Origin: Chryseobacterium sp. IHB B 17019
Lineage (GTDB): Bacteria; Bacteroidota; Bacteroidia; Flavobacteriales; Weeksellaceae
Direction: 5' to 3'
Assembly (NCBI RefSeq): GCF_001456155.1
Contig: NZ_CP013293.1
Location: 1,984,001-2,048,000 of the forward strand
DNA length: 64,000 nucleotides
The notes beneath the pieces were generated by a model that had not been told where the DNA came from, made no database searches, and saw only the letters and a program-made list of their open reading frames with translations. Numbering within the stretch: the stretch's first letter is position 1; each line of letters starts with the position of its first letter. Positions 14,576 to 22,697 of the stretch are shown one piece after another. A program made the position numbers and the translations under genes.

Positions 14576-17398
14576 TTAAAAAGTTGCATTTACTCCAACT
14601 GTATAAATTGCAGATATTGGATAAATATTGTTATCTATACCCATTTGTACTCTATCTGAATTCAAGATTTCTGGTGAAAAACCGTTGTATTTAAAGCTTG
14701 TCCATGGATTTTGAGCACTTACATAAAAACGTAATTTTTGAATTTTATTACCTAAGACATTTTTTGGAAGGTTATATCCAACCTGAATATTTCTGATTCT
14801 AAAGAAACTTCCATCTTCAACATAAAAACTACTAGGTAAGATGATCTGTTGGTCATTTGTTGTCATAGCATATGAGTTTGATGTTCCTTCACCTTGCCAT
14901 CTGTTATTATAGAAATCTAAATCCCAACTTTCATTTCCAAATCTCTGCTCTCTATTGAAGTTATAGATTTCATTACCAAATACGCCTTGGAAATCCATCG
15001 CAAAATCAAAGTCATAGATATTTACATTAAACCCGAAACCATAGGTCGCTTTCGGAACCGGGCTTCCTAAGAATGTCTTATCTCTTGCATCAATAACACC
15101 ATTTCCATCCCTATCTTCAAACATAAATCCTCCTACTGTTTTCTTCACAGATGAATAAGTTGGAGCAGCATCAACCTCATTTTGATTTTGGAAAACTCCG
15201 ATCACATTATATCCATAATATGATCCTACAGCCTGGCCTTCCTGAAGTCTGATAATTGAATTCCCAAATAATCCTACACCTGGTTCATTATAAGAATCTG
15301 CATATACACTCGTAATTTTATTTTTTAGAGTTGTAATGTTACCAAAAACACTGAACTTAATATTGTCATTTATCTTTGCATCATAGCTTACCGATGCTTC
15401 GAAACCTCTGTTATTGAAAGAATATGCATTGGTTACATAGCTATTCCAGTTGCTTGCGCCTGATGTTGTTGGTTGGTTAATACCATATACTACATCTTTA
15501 GAATCTTTATCAAAATAAGTAGCTTCAATTTTCAATTTATTATTAAGCAACGCCATTTCAATACCCAAATCACGTCCTATCGTTGTCTCCCAAGTAATTG
15601 TAGGATCTACAATTTTAGTAACTGTCTGTGCCGGATTTCCAACTCCTCCAAAATAGGCTCCTGTATCAAGAACAGTAGTCAGGTTATCATATTCTCTAGG
15701 AACATCTGGATTCCCAAGCTTACCCCAACTTGCTCTTAATTTTAATAAATTAAAGACATTCTGATTGCTCATAAATCCTTCTTTGGATATAACCCAACCT
15801 ACACTTATCGCAGGGAATATTTTATATCTGTCGTCCGAAGAAAAACCAGTTGCTCCATCTCTACGCACTGATGCATTTAAGAGATATTTTCCTGCATAGT
15901 CATAATTTAATCTTGCAAATTGAGATTCTATTCTTTTTTTATAAGGTACAACATTTCTAGCTCCAGTGTCCGACGTAGTTCCATAAATTTCATTTCCGCT
16001 AAAAATGTCTAAACTACTATCTTTTCCATTAAAGACAATATCCCTCGCTTCCCAATACTGTTCTCTGTAATAATTTTGAGTACGGGAAAAACCTGCTAAC
16101 AACTCAATGTTATGCTGACCTAATTTTTTCTTCCAAGATAAAGTATTATCCCATACATAATCTCTATTTCTAGAATCTCTGGTTATTAACAGGGTTCTAT
16201 TAGGTTGAGGAATATAAGTTGCTGTAGGCGTAAATTCAAATTTACTTGTATTTGTATTATCAGAAGTATAGCTTACTCTTAGTGTAAAATCTTTAAAGAA
16301 TTTGTATTCTGCCCAAATATTATTCAACATACGTTGCTGCTTCGTTTTTGAACGGAATAAATCAAGCATTGCTCGCGGGTTGGTAAGGCTTACTAAAGTA
16401 ATATAATCATAATTATTTGTAGAAGGGCTTATCGGATAAAAAACCGGCGGTGCATTATAAGCTGTTAACAGAGGATTATTAGCATTATTATTGTGAATAT
16501 CTGCCCAACTAAAACTATCACCAATAGTCAAGTTATCAGTAATTTTATAAGAAAGATTAATCCTTGTATTGAGTCTTCCGAAATCATTTCCAGAATTAAA
16601 CCCTCTACCTGCTTCCAAAGTTCCTTCATCTTTTAAATAACCTAAGCTTAGAAAGTAATTTAATTTACCCGTACTCCCCGAAGCAGAGATATCAGATGAG
16701 CTGATGATTCCAGTTGTTAAAATCTCATTAAACCAGTTTGTGTCTGCTGGAAATTGGGATCTTGATATAAATTTTGTGGGATCGGTTATTCCTTCGTTAC
16801 GAAGCTTTTCATTATATAATTCAATATACTGATCAGCATTAACCATTTTAGGAACATTTGTTACTTTTTTTACACCAATATAAGAATTGAAATTAAAAGT
16901 AGTTTTTTTTCCTCTACCTGTCTTGGTCTTGATTATAACCGCGCCATTGGAGGCCTGGGCTCCAAAAATTGCTAAACTCGATGGATCTTTCAAGATACTC
17001 ATTGATTCAATATCCTGAGGATTCAAAAATGAAATATCAGTAGTAATCATCCCATCAACAATAAATACTGTTTTTCCACTAATTGAACCAACACCCCTAA
17101 TATCAACTCTTGGAGATCCTCCCGGAGCACCGGAATTCTGAATCTGCACCCCAGCAACTTTACCCTGAACTGAACTTATTGGATTAGAGTTGGGTCTATC
17201 TGCTATATCTTTAGCACTAACTGTAGCAATACTCCCCGTCACATTCTCTTTCTTCTGCGACCCATAACCGATCATTACTACTTCCTCAATTTTCTGCTCT
17301 TTTGGAACAGTATCATTTGGTGTAGTCTGCGCATTGACATTCATACCGAAGTATAAAACAGCAATGAGACATGAATACTTTAAATCACTTTGTTTCAT
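14576..17398 (-). CDS. SusC/RagA-family TonB-linked outer-membrane transporter
   Basis: A 940-residue TonB-dependent channel importing oligosaccharides with its SusD partner. A signal peptide (about residues 1-23) ends in NA before Gln. A TonB-box-like EEVVMIGYGSQKKENVTGS lies at about 37-55, then the plug with SSVQGKVAGVQIQ and DIRGVGSISGKTVFIVDG. The rest is a beta-barrel ending in Phe (YTVGVNATF), as expected for BAM substrates. Many SusC proteins carry a CarboxypepD_reg-like domain of 80-90 residues before the plug. Here the signal peptide runs almost straight into the TonB box, so that domain is absent. A TAATTTTG -7 box at 17504-17511 suggests a leader of about 100 bases. No HTCS, AraC or sigma/anti-sigma regulator lies next to it. 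Confidence 0.95.
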   Translation of the reverse strand: MKQSDLKYSCLIAVLYFGMNVNAQTTPNDTVPKEQKIEEVVMIGYGSQKKENVTGSIATVSAKDIADRPNSNPISSVQGKVAGVQIQNSGAPGGSPRVDIRGVGSISGKTVFIVDGMITTDISFLNPQDIESMSILKDPSSLAIFGAQASNGAVIIKTKTGRGKKTTFNFNSYIGVKKVTNVPKMVNADQYIELYNEKLRNEGITDPTKFISRSQFPADTNWFNEILTTGIISSSDISASGSTGKLNYFLSLGYLKDEGTLEAGRGFNSGNDFGRLNTRINLSYKITDNLTIGDSFSWADIHNNNANNPLLTAYNAPPVFYPISPSTNNYDYITLVSLTNPRAMLDLFRSKTKQQRMLNNIWAEYKFFKDFTLRVSYTSDNTNTSKFEFTPTATYIPQPNRTLLITRDSRNRDYVWDNTLSWKKKLGQHNIELLAGFSRTQNYYREQYWEARDIVFNGKDSSLDIFSGNEIYGTTSDTGARNVVPYKKRIESQFARLNYDYAGKYLLNASVRRDGATGFSSDDRYKIFPAISVGWVISKEGFMSNQNVFNLLKLRASWGKLGNPDVPREYDNLTTVLDTGAYFGGVGNPAQTVTKIVDPTITWETTIGRDLGIEMALLNNKLKIEATYFDKDSKDVVYGINQPTTSGASNWNSYVTNAYSFNNRGFEASVSYDAKINDNIKFSVFGNITTLKNKITSVYADSYNEPGVGLFGNSIIRLQEGQAVGSYYGYNVIGVFQNQNEVDAAPTYSSVKKTVGGFMFEDRDGNGVIDARDKTFLGSPVPKATYGFGFNVNIYDFDFAMDFQGVFGNEIYNFNREQRFGNESWDLDFYNNRWQGEGTSNSYAMTTNDQQIILPSSFYVEDGSFFRIRNIQVGYNLPKNVLGNKIQKLRFYVSAQNPWTSFKYNGFSPEILNSDRVQMGIDNNIYPISAIYTVGVNATF

Positions 17399-17503
17399 AT
17401 AGTTTACATTTTATTCGTACAATCAATCTTGAAAATAAGGTGTATTACCTTTTTGGATGCTATTTTATGTTGAAATGCTATTTCTCAAAAAAAGACATTA
17501 GTC

Positions 17504-17511
17504 CAAAATTA
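17504..17511 (-). promoter_or_regulatory. -7 box candidate for the susC operon
   Basis: The minus strand reads TAATTTTG, matching TAnnTTTG, 106 bases upstream of the susC ATG. There is no exact TTG at the -33 distance. The leader contains a small inverted repeat (AAGGT-AATAC-ACCTT near 17435-17450). Apart from this and the divergent promoter at 17705-17734, the 375-base gap 17399-17773 is AT-rich and shows no gene. Confidence 0.35.
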
Positions 17512-17704
17512 TAAAATTATATGTAATATAGTTAATATTTCCTAAAAATTCTATAAAAACATCTACCATTAAGTAAAAAATCAACAAAAACAAGGATTTA
17601 ACAATACTTTTCTAATATTAACTGTATTTTAAATAAAAGACCATAATCAACAGATCAGCCGTTTTACTTTAAAATTCTCCAAAAACGTGTTAACCTTTAA
17701 TATT

Positions 17705-17734
17705 TTGTTAAACTAATTATTGTAACTAAATTTG
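17705..17734 (+). promoter_or_regulatory. Promoter of the DUF4197 gene
   Basis: TTG (17705-17707), 19 bases, then TAAATTTG (17727-17734) is a full match to the Bacteroidota vegetative promoter. Transcription would start near 17740. This rules out the upstream TTG at 17732 as the translation start and supports the ATG at 17774. Confidence 0.8.
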
Positions 17735-17773
17735 GTTCACTATTTGAAAGTATATAAAGTTCAATCAATATCA

Positions 17774-18451
17774 ATGAAAAAATACATCATCGCTGCAGCC
17801 TTACTTATCGGGACAGGCGCGGTTATTAATACCGCCGTGCAGTCTTGCACTACATTGGCGACCTCGGATTTGGGATTATCAATCATCAAAAGACTTCTTC
17901 TAAACGGAATCGACAAAGGAGTGAATATTTACAGCAACAGAGAGGCTTTCCTGCAAAATAATATGGTAGATAAGGCACTACCGAAAGAGCTTCGGGACAT
18001 TAATTCGATGCTGGAAAAAGTTGCCCCGTCTTTGGTAGCAAAAGAAAGAGCATATATTGCTGATGCGGCCGTTTATACCGTAAATATCTCAAAACCGATT
18101 TTGGTAAACGCTGTTAATAGCCTAAGTGCTCAGGATGTTACAAGAATTATCCAAGGCGAGAAAGGTATGGCTACGCAGATTTTGAAAGAAAAAACATCCC
18201 AACAACTAGTGGCTGCCATTGCTCCAAAAGTAGATGAGCAACTGAATCAATACGGGATTGTGAAAAGCATCAACACCGCTTTATCAGGAAGCAATCTATT
18301 GGGAAGCCTTCTTGGAGGAAATAAAACAACAGTGAACTCCGGCGGTTTAAGCCAATTGGCATCCGAACAGCTTGTCAACGGGATGTTTAATATTATCGAA
18401 GATTACGAAATCCAGAATTCCAAGTCACTTCTTGGACCACTTGGAAAATAG
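17774..18451 (+). CDS. DUF4197 lipoprotein-like protein
   Basis: A 225-residue exported protein of the DUF4197 family, function unknown. The N-terminus (MKKYIIAAALLIGTG...) is a signal sequence with a possible lipobox VQSC (Cys25). The rest is helical with the family features DLGLSIIKRLLLNGIDKGVN near residue 33, VDKALPKELRDINSMLEKVAP near 64 (broken here) and a Gly-rich LLGSLLGGNKT near 175. The start is the ATG at 17774 because the promoter overlaps the longer reading frame. The next gene, a DUF493 protein, follows on the same strand after 42 bases. Confidence 0.85.
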   Translation: MKKYIIAAALLIGTGAVINTAVQSCTTLATSDLGLSIIKRLLLNGIDKGVNIYSNREAFLQNNMVDKALPKELRDINSMLEKVAPSLVAKERAYIADAAVYTVNISKPILVNAVNSLSAQDVTRIIQGEKGMATQILKEKTSQQLVAAIAPKVDEQLNQYGIVKSINTALSGSNLLGSLLGGNKTTVNSGGLSQLASEQLVNGMFNIIEDYEIQNSKSLLGPLGK

Positions 18452-18493
18452 AAAAATTTTCGCTATATTTATATATATAATTAATATTTGTAG

Positions 18494-18799
18494 ATGGATA
18501 TATTACAAGGAAATCAACATGCGAGCCCTGAAGATTTTTACAATTCTTTGAGGGAAAAATTGGAAGATCACCACGATTTTCCGGAAGATTATTTATTTAA
18601 ATTTATCATTCCAACAGATCAGTCGAAACTTACCGAAATTTACAGGGTTTTCGATGGTATAAAATTTACATTAGGAAACCGCGAAAGTAAAAACGGAAAA
18701 TATACGGCCTGCAATATCAACGCATTTGTTTTGGATGCCAACCAGGTTGTTTATATTTATAAAGAAGTCGCAAAAATAGAAGGTGTCATTCTATTGTAA
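18494..18799 (+). CDS. DUF493 (YbeD-like) family protein
   Basis: A 101-residue cytoplasmic protein resembling the DUF493/YbeD family, small alpha/beta ferredoxin-like proteins of proposed regulatory role. Visible features are DFYNSLREKLEDHHDFPEDY in the first 33 residues, FKFIIP and a C-terminal strand VVYIYKEVAKIEGVILL typical of the fold's last beta strand. It follows the DUF4197 gene by 42 bases and ends at a bidirectional terminator shared with the ArsC-like gene on the other strand. Confidence 0.75.
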   Translation: MDILQGNQHASPEDFYNSLREKLEDHHDFPEDYLFKFIIPTDQSKLTEIYRVFDGIKFTLGNRESKNGKYTACNINAFVLDANQVVYIYKEVAKIEGVILL

Positions 18800-18803
18800 C
18801 AAA

Positions 18804-18829
18804 AAAAGTCAGCTTTACCGCTGACTTTT
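18804..18829. terminator. Bidirectional terminator
   Basis: AAAAGTCAGC (18804-18813) pairs with GCTGACTTTT (18820-18829), a 10-bp stem with a six-base loop. It has T-runs in both directions (seven T on the minus strand) and sits between two convergent genes. Confidence 0.88.
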
Positions 18830-18855
18830 CTAGTTTAAAATTTTAATATCGTTTA

Positions 18856-19206
18856 TTATTTTTCAATAAAATACTTCACGTTCTCAATAGGTCTTCCCAA
18901 CATCGCCACCGAACCTTTGATCAGAATTGGCCTCTGTATCAGGGACGGATTTTCAGACAAGACCTTTATCCATTCTTCTTCGGATAAATTTTTGTTAGCA
19001 AAGTTTTCAAGATATAATTTTTCTGTTTTTCTGATCATATGAAAAACACTTTGATTCAATTTTTTCAGAACAGTTTTAATTTCCAAAACACTTAGCGGAT
19101 CCTCCACAATGTTGATGATCTCAAACGGTACTCCGTTTTCGTCCAAATACTCCAAAACCGCATTCGATTTTGAGCAATTCCCATTATGTAAAACCTTAAC
19201 CAACAT
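18856..19206 (-). CDS. arsC: ArsC-family arsenate reductase-like protein
   Basis: A 116-residue thioredoxin-fold protein of the glutaredoxin-dependent ArsC group, which reduces arsenate to arsenite. The catalytic Cys11 lies in HNGNCSKSNAVLEYL. The three Arg that bind the oxyanion in E. coli ArsC have counterparts at Arg59 (HMIRKTEK), Arg92 (IQRPILI) and Arg105 (LGRPIENV). There is no arsR, arsB or acr3 nearby, so this may be a stand-alone housekeeping paralogue (YffB/Spx-like proteins share the fold). A likely promoter lies at 19242-19268. Confidence 0.83.
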   Translation of the reverse strand: MLVKVLHNGNCSKSNAVLEYLDENGVPFEIINIVEDPLSVLEIKTVLKKLNQSVFHMIRKTEKLYLENFANKNLSEEEWIKVLSENPSLIQRPILIKGSVAMLGRPIENVKYFIEK

Positions 19207-19241
19207 TGTAATTATATTTAAAAAATTAAACTTGCTCTTAA

Positions 19242-19268
19242 CAAAGTTAGAAAGAATTCAAGTTACAA
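19242..19268 (-). promoter_or_regulatory. Promoter candidate for the ArsC-like gene
   Basis: On the minus strand TTG (19266-19268), a 16-base spacer and TAACTTTG (19242-19249). The -7 box is exact; the spacer is slightly shorter than usual. The ATG lies 36 bases downstream of the box. Confidence 0.5.
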
Positions 19269-19294
19269 AAAACTTAATTTATGATAAAACTTTG

Positions 19295-19909
19295 TTAAAA
19301 CAAACCATTCAGCTCGGCCTCTATTTTTTCTAAAATAAACCCGAAATCTTCCGGCTTTTCCACAAAATCCAAGTCATCAACTTCAATGATCAACAGTTTT
19401 CCTTCCGTATAGCTGGAAATCCATTTTTCATATTTCTGATTAAGTTTTGAAAGATATTCAATACTGATTGATGCCTCATACTCTCTTCCTCTTTTGTAAA
19501 TTTTTTTCACCAGATTAGGAACATCAGATTTTAGATAAATCAATAAATCGGGTGCAGAAACAAAGGATTTCATCAAACTGAAAACAGCTTCATAATTAGT
19601 AAAATCCCTGTCGGAAAGAAGCCCCATGTCATTCAGGTTTTCCGCAAAAATATGGGCATCTTCATAGATCGTACGATCCTGGATGATATTTTTTCCGCTT
19701 TCCCTGATCTCTTTTACCTGCCGAAATCTGCTTCCCAAAAAGTAAATCTGCAAAGCAAAGCTCCACTTACTCATATCAGCGTAAAAATCCTCCAGATAAG
19801 GATTGTGGTCTACATCTTCAAACTGGGCATCCCAACCGTAATGTTTTGCAAGCATCGTCGTCAGGGTAGTTTTCCCGGCTCCGATATTTCCTGTAACTGC
19901 AATATGCAT
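19295..19909 (-). CDS. Deoxynucleoside kinase (dAdo/dCyd kinase-like)
   Basis: A 204-residue P-loop kinase that phosphorylates deoxyribonucleosides for salvage in the cytoplasm. The Walker A motif GNIGAGKT is at residues 7-14. FEDVDHNPYLEDFY near 32 and the family DRT motif (QDRTIYEDAHIF near 78) hold the substrate-binding and catalytic acidic groups. RGREYEASISIEYL near 155 is the Arg-rich lid. Length and motifs fit the bacterial dNK/dGK-dAK group. It starts 41 bases after the stop of the 326-residue exported protein, so both may share a transcript. Confidence 0.93.
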   Translation of the reverse strand: MHIAVTGNIGAGKTTLTTMLAKHYGWDAQFEDVDHNPYLEDFYADMSKWSFALQIYFLGSRFRQVKEIRESGKNIIQDRTIYEDAHIFAENLNDMGLLSDRDFTNYEAVFSLMKSFVSAPDLLIYLKSDVPNLVKKIYKRGREYEASISIEYLSKLNQKYEKWISSYTEGKLLIIEVDDLDFVEKPEDFGFILEKIEAELNGLF

Positions 19910-19950
19910 ATTATATTCCTTACTGTATTATTGATTTTGATAAACACCAA

Positions 19951-20931
19951 CTAAACACCGGCAGCCTGAACTTCGGAAGTATCCTCAACCAGCTTCTGCA
20001 AAGAACTTTCCGCAGGATTTTTATCTTCTATTTCCTGAGTTTTTTTCTCCAGCTTACCTTCCGGAGTGTCCGGTTCTGCACGCTTTTCCTCTGATTTTTT
20101 TACGTCTCGTTCCGTGTCTTTTTGTTTAGGGTCGGGTTCCTCCGTTTGCTGTTTAGTTTCTCTACTTTTTTCGAGGCTGTAAAGATAGAGGTTGTTCGCT
20201 TTGATTTCAAAATAAGAAAGGGTATTTTTATCCACAATTTGTGCATTGGGATCTTCAAAAATTTTCACCATTTCTTTTTCCGGAACATATCTTAAAATAG
20301 AATTGTCGGTTATTACCAAAATAAATTCATTCTCTCTTCTAAAACGCTTGCCATTTTCAACCTGTGCTTCAAAGACTTTTTCAAATTTAAATGTGTAAAC
20401 CAAGATACGTTTTCTCGTTAAAACATAAATTTTATTTTCATACACCAAAAGATCCATTAAATCATCAAAACTGGCATCAAAAGGATAAGAATTGATAGTT
20501 GTTTCATTCCTGAAATTATACTGAATCAGGCGTTTTGTACTTTCATCCAACAGCCATAATTGCTGCAGATCTTCGGCATAAGCCATTTTAATAAAACCAA
20601 ATTTTTGCTTAAAATCAACCTTCTGAATTTCATTTAAATTCTGATCAACAAATTTCATTTCCTGCGCATTTTCCGAAAATAAAGGAACACTTAAAGGATT
20701 TTGCACAGACTGGATTTTATACGGAACGGTCAGCATCATTTTCCCGATCTGTTTTCCCAACGAATCATACTTTGTTAAACTGAAATTCTTATTGGTGTAG
20801 ATGTACAAATTTCCGTAATCGTCGGCAAGCATATCCTTGGCTTCCTTCAACTTTAAAGTGTCTAAAGGAAGGATTTTCTGCGCCGAAACCGAACAGAAAA
20901 TCAATGCAAATATGAAATATAATATTCTCAA
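19951..20931 (-). CDS. Exported beta-propeller-like protein with charged C-terminal tail
   Basis: A 326-residue exported protein: signal peptide MRILYFIFALIFCSVSA, then Gln. Residues 25-235 are beta-rich and repetitive, with units such as DDYGNLYIYTNKNFSLTKYD and ENKIYVLTRKRILVYTF, suggesting an NHL- or YVTN-like propeller. Residues 245-326 are highly charged and of low complexity (KQQTEEPDPKQKDTERD and similar), probably disordered. I recognise no enzyme motif. It lies between the glutaminyl cyclase and dNK genes on the same strand. A weak 8-bp hairpin (20947-20966) precedes it. Confidence 0.75.
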   Translation of the reverse strand: MRILYFIFALIFCSVSAQKILPLDTLKLKEAKDMLADDYGNLYIYTNKNFSLTKYDSLGKQIGKMMLTVPYKIQSVQNPLSVPLFSENAQEMKFVDQNLNEIQKVDFKQKFGFIKMAYAEDLQQLWLLDESTKRLIQYNFRNETTINSYPFDASFDDLMDLLVYENKIYVLTRKRILVYTFKFEKVFEAQVENGKRFRRENEFILVITDNSILRYVPEKEMVKIFEDPNAQIVDKNTLSYFEIKANNLYLYSLEKSRETKQQTEEPDPKQKDTERDVKKSEEKRAEPDTPEGKLEKKTQEIEDKNPAESSLQKLVEDTSEVQAAGV

Positions 20932-21013
20932 ATTATTTTACCAAGAAGCGCTCCAAAAGGAACGCTCCAATTTACTATTTTATTTTTTCAAAAGATTTGC
21001 AATTAATTTTAAT

Positions 21014-22036
21014 TTATTTAATTGCTACTTCATAAATTTTTGACCAGTTTTTCCCTGTCACCAGCATATTTTCACCTTTAAAAGCAATTCCGTTCAAAAC
21101 ATCATCACTTCCTTTTGTATTCTGCTTTGCAATGTCAGTGAAATCAAATGTTCCCACAACCTCTCCGTTGGCAGGATTTATTTTTAAAATAATTGGTTTT
21201 TGCCAAACATTAGCGTAGATAAAGCCGTTATGAAATTCAAGCTCGTTCAGTTGATCGTATGCCTGAGAACTTCCTGCTACAGCAATATATCTTACCATTT
21301 TCGAAGGATTATTAACATCCAGGAAATACAGCAATTTACTTCCATCTGATGCGATAAGGTTTTTACCGTCATAAGTCAGTCCCCAACCTTCTCCCAAAAC
21401 ATTTGGATAAGCAAATTCAGATAATAATTTCAACGAATTTTTATCATAAATATATCCTTTTTTACTTTGCCATGTTAACTGGTAAACTTTATCACCCACA
21501 ATTGCGCTTCCTTCGGAAAAATCTTCCTGAGCCTGTTTTGTAGAAGCCAAAGGCGTTGTTGTTCCCAACGTATATTTCAGAATCTGAGAAGAGCCATTTT
21601 GCCCGTCACTTTCATAAATTGTATTGCCTTCAATCTGGAATCCCTGCACGAAATTTCTAGGATCATGGGGATATTCTGCTACGACTTGGTAAGAAATATT
21701 TTTTTCGGGATTTTTTGCAAAAACGTTGATGGTTGCATCCTGAGTAAGCGTTTCGCCATCCTTTGTTTTGATATTAAAAGTAACCGCATTGTCACCTAAC
21801 GTGAAGAATTTAGGATCAATCGTCAAGTCTGAAGTTTCCTTGTCTCCAAAGCTGATAGAGATACTTGCCGCATCATCGGTAACTTCTTTTGGCAACGTCA
21901 ATTTATCCCCGAAATGATACCCCTTCTGCTCCATCGAATTGTTATAGTCTGCCAAAGAATCCAAAACTTTTTTGTCATCTTTACATGACGCCAACAACAA
22001 AATTGCTGCAAATCCAGCTATAATATTTTTTTTCAT
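21014..22036 (-). CDS. Glutaminyl-peptide cyclotransferase (glutaminyl cyclase), lipoprotein
   Basis: A five-bladed-propeller glutaminyl cyclase (PF05096 type) that turns N-terminal Gln of exported proteins into pyroglutamate. The 340-residue protein has lipobox LLASC with Cys18. Core features are AEYPHDPRNFVQGFQIEG near residue 138, YESDGQNGSSQILKY near 162, EGWGLTYDGKNLIASDGS near 235, and the C-terminal VLNGIAFKGENMLVTGKNW. The reading frame is open for ten further codons upstream, but ATG 22036 is chosen because it begins the lipoprotein signal and a TAATTTTG -7 box lies at 22055-22062. Cys is followed by KDDK, which resembles described surface-export signals of flavobacterial lipoproteins, so the side of the outer membrane is uncertain. 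Its substrates are plausibly the many Q-starting exported proteins of this window. Confidence 0.9.
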   Translation of the reverse strand: MKKNIIAGFAAILLLASCKDDKKVLDSLADYNNSMEQKGYHFGDKLTLPKEVTDDAASISISFGDKETSDLTIDPKFFTLGDNAVTFNIKTKDGETLTQDATINVFAKNPEKNISYQVVAEYPHDPRNFVQGFQIEGNTIYESDGQNGSSQILKYTLGTTTPLASTKQAQEDFSEGSAIVGDKVYQLTWQSKKGYIYDKNSLKLLSEFAYPNVLGEGWGLTYDGKNLIASDGSKLLYFLDVNNPSKMVRYIAVAGSSQAYDQLNELEFHNGFIYANVWQKPIILKINPANGEVVGTFDFTDIAKQNTKGSDDVLNGIAFKGENMLVTGKNWSKIYEVAIK

Positions 22037-22054
22037 TGAATTTCTAAATTTCCC

Positions 22055-22062
22055 CAAAATTA
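22055..22062 (-). promoter_or_regulatory. -7 box candidate for the glutaminyl cyclase gene
   Basis: The minus strand reads TAATTTTG, 18 bases upstream of the ATG at 22036. No clear -33 TTG is visible. Transcription from here would exclude the longer open frame. Confidence 0.35.
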
Positions 22063-22183
22063 GCAAAATTTATTCCGCTTTGCTAATTTCGTTACTATGT
22101 TGACTAAATTGTAATATTTACATCTTTAAAAACGAGGAACAATACATTTTTAGCCATTATTTATTTTTTAAATTTAATTTAAG

Positions 22184-22612
22184 TTATTTGCTTTCTATAT
22201 ATTGTTTCAAACTTTGACCGATAATTCCGTTCCAGCCTTCCGTGAAGGCTTCTCGTGAAAAATTTTCACCTAAATCTTTAAAATTATCAATATTATCATG
22301 AGTTAATTTCACTAAAGTTTGTTCACCTTCAGATTGGAGTTCCCACGATACTGTTGTTTTTTCATTTGAGAATTCAGGATAAGTCCAGGAATGTTTAAGC
22401 TTCTGATTAGGAATAATTTCTAAAACTTCTGCCTGATGGTGAAATTGTTTCTCATCTCCGGGTTCATAAAAATTAAATATTTTTCCAACTTCCAATTCAA
22501 AATCTGAAATATCGAAATACCATAACTTCATTTCGTTTTTGTCGGTTAATGCTTTCCAGACCTGTTCTATCGGTGCATTTACTTTGTATTCTACGATGAT
22601 TGGGTTGCTCAT
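22184..22612 (-). CDS. SRPBCC/AHSA1-domain protein
   Basis: A 142-residue START-like (SRPBCC) protein of the AHSA1 type. The diagnostic N-terminus VEYKVNAPIEQVWKALTD is followed by KLWYFDISDFELEVGKIF, and the C-terminal helix reads FTEGWNGIIGQSLKQYIES. These small cytoplasmic proteins form a hydrophobic pocket and are usually annotated as stress-related or ligand-binding; no specific ligand can be inferred. It is separate from, but similar in kind to, the START/VOC gene group at 26.4-29.2 kb. Confidence 0.85.
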   Translation of the reverse strand: MSNPIIVEYKVNAPIEQVWKALTDKNEMKLWYFDISDFELEVGKIFNFYEPGDEKQFHHQAEVLEIIPNQKLKHSWTYPEFSNEKTTVSWELQSEGEQTLVKLTHDNIDNFKDLGENFSREAFTEGWNGIIGQSLKQYIESK

Positions 22613-22697
22613 ATTTTTATTTTTAATTGGTTTTAACGAAAATATTTAGCCGTAAAGTCACAAACGATTTAATGGACTTTTGTGGTAAAAACTATAT

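Noticed and set aside
17732..17773. Longer start (TTG) for the DUF4197 gene
   Set aside because: It overlaps the -7 box and precedes the expected transcript start; ATG 17774 begins the signal sequence.
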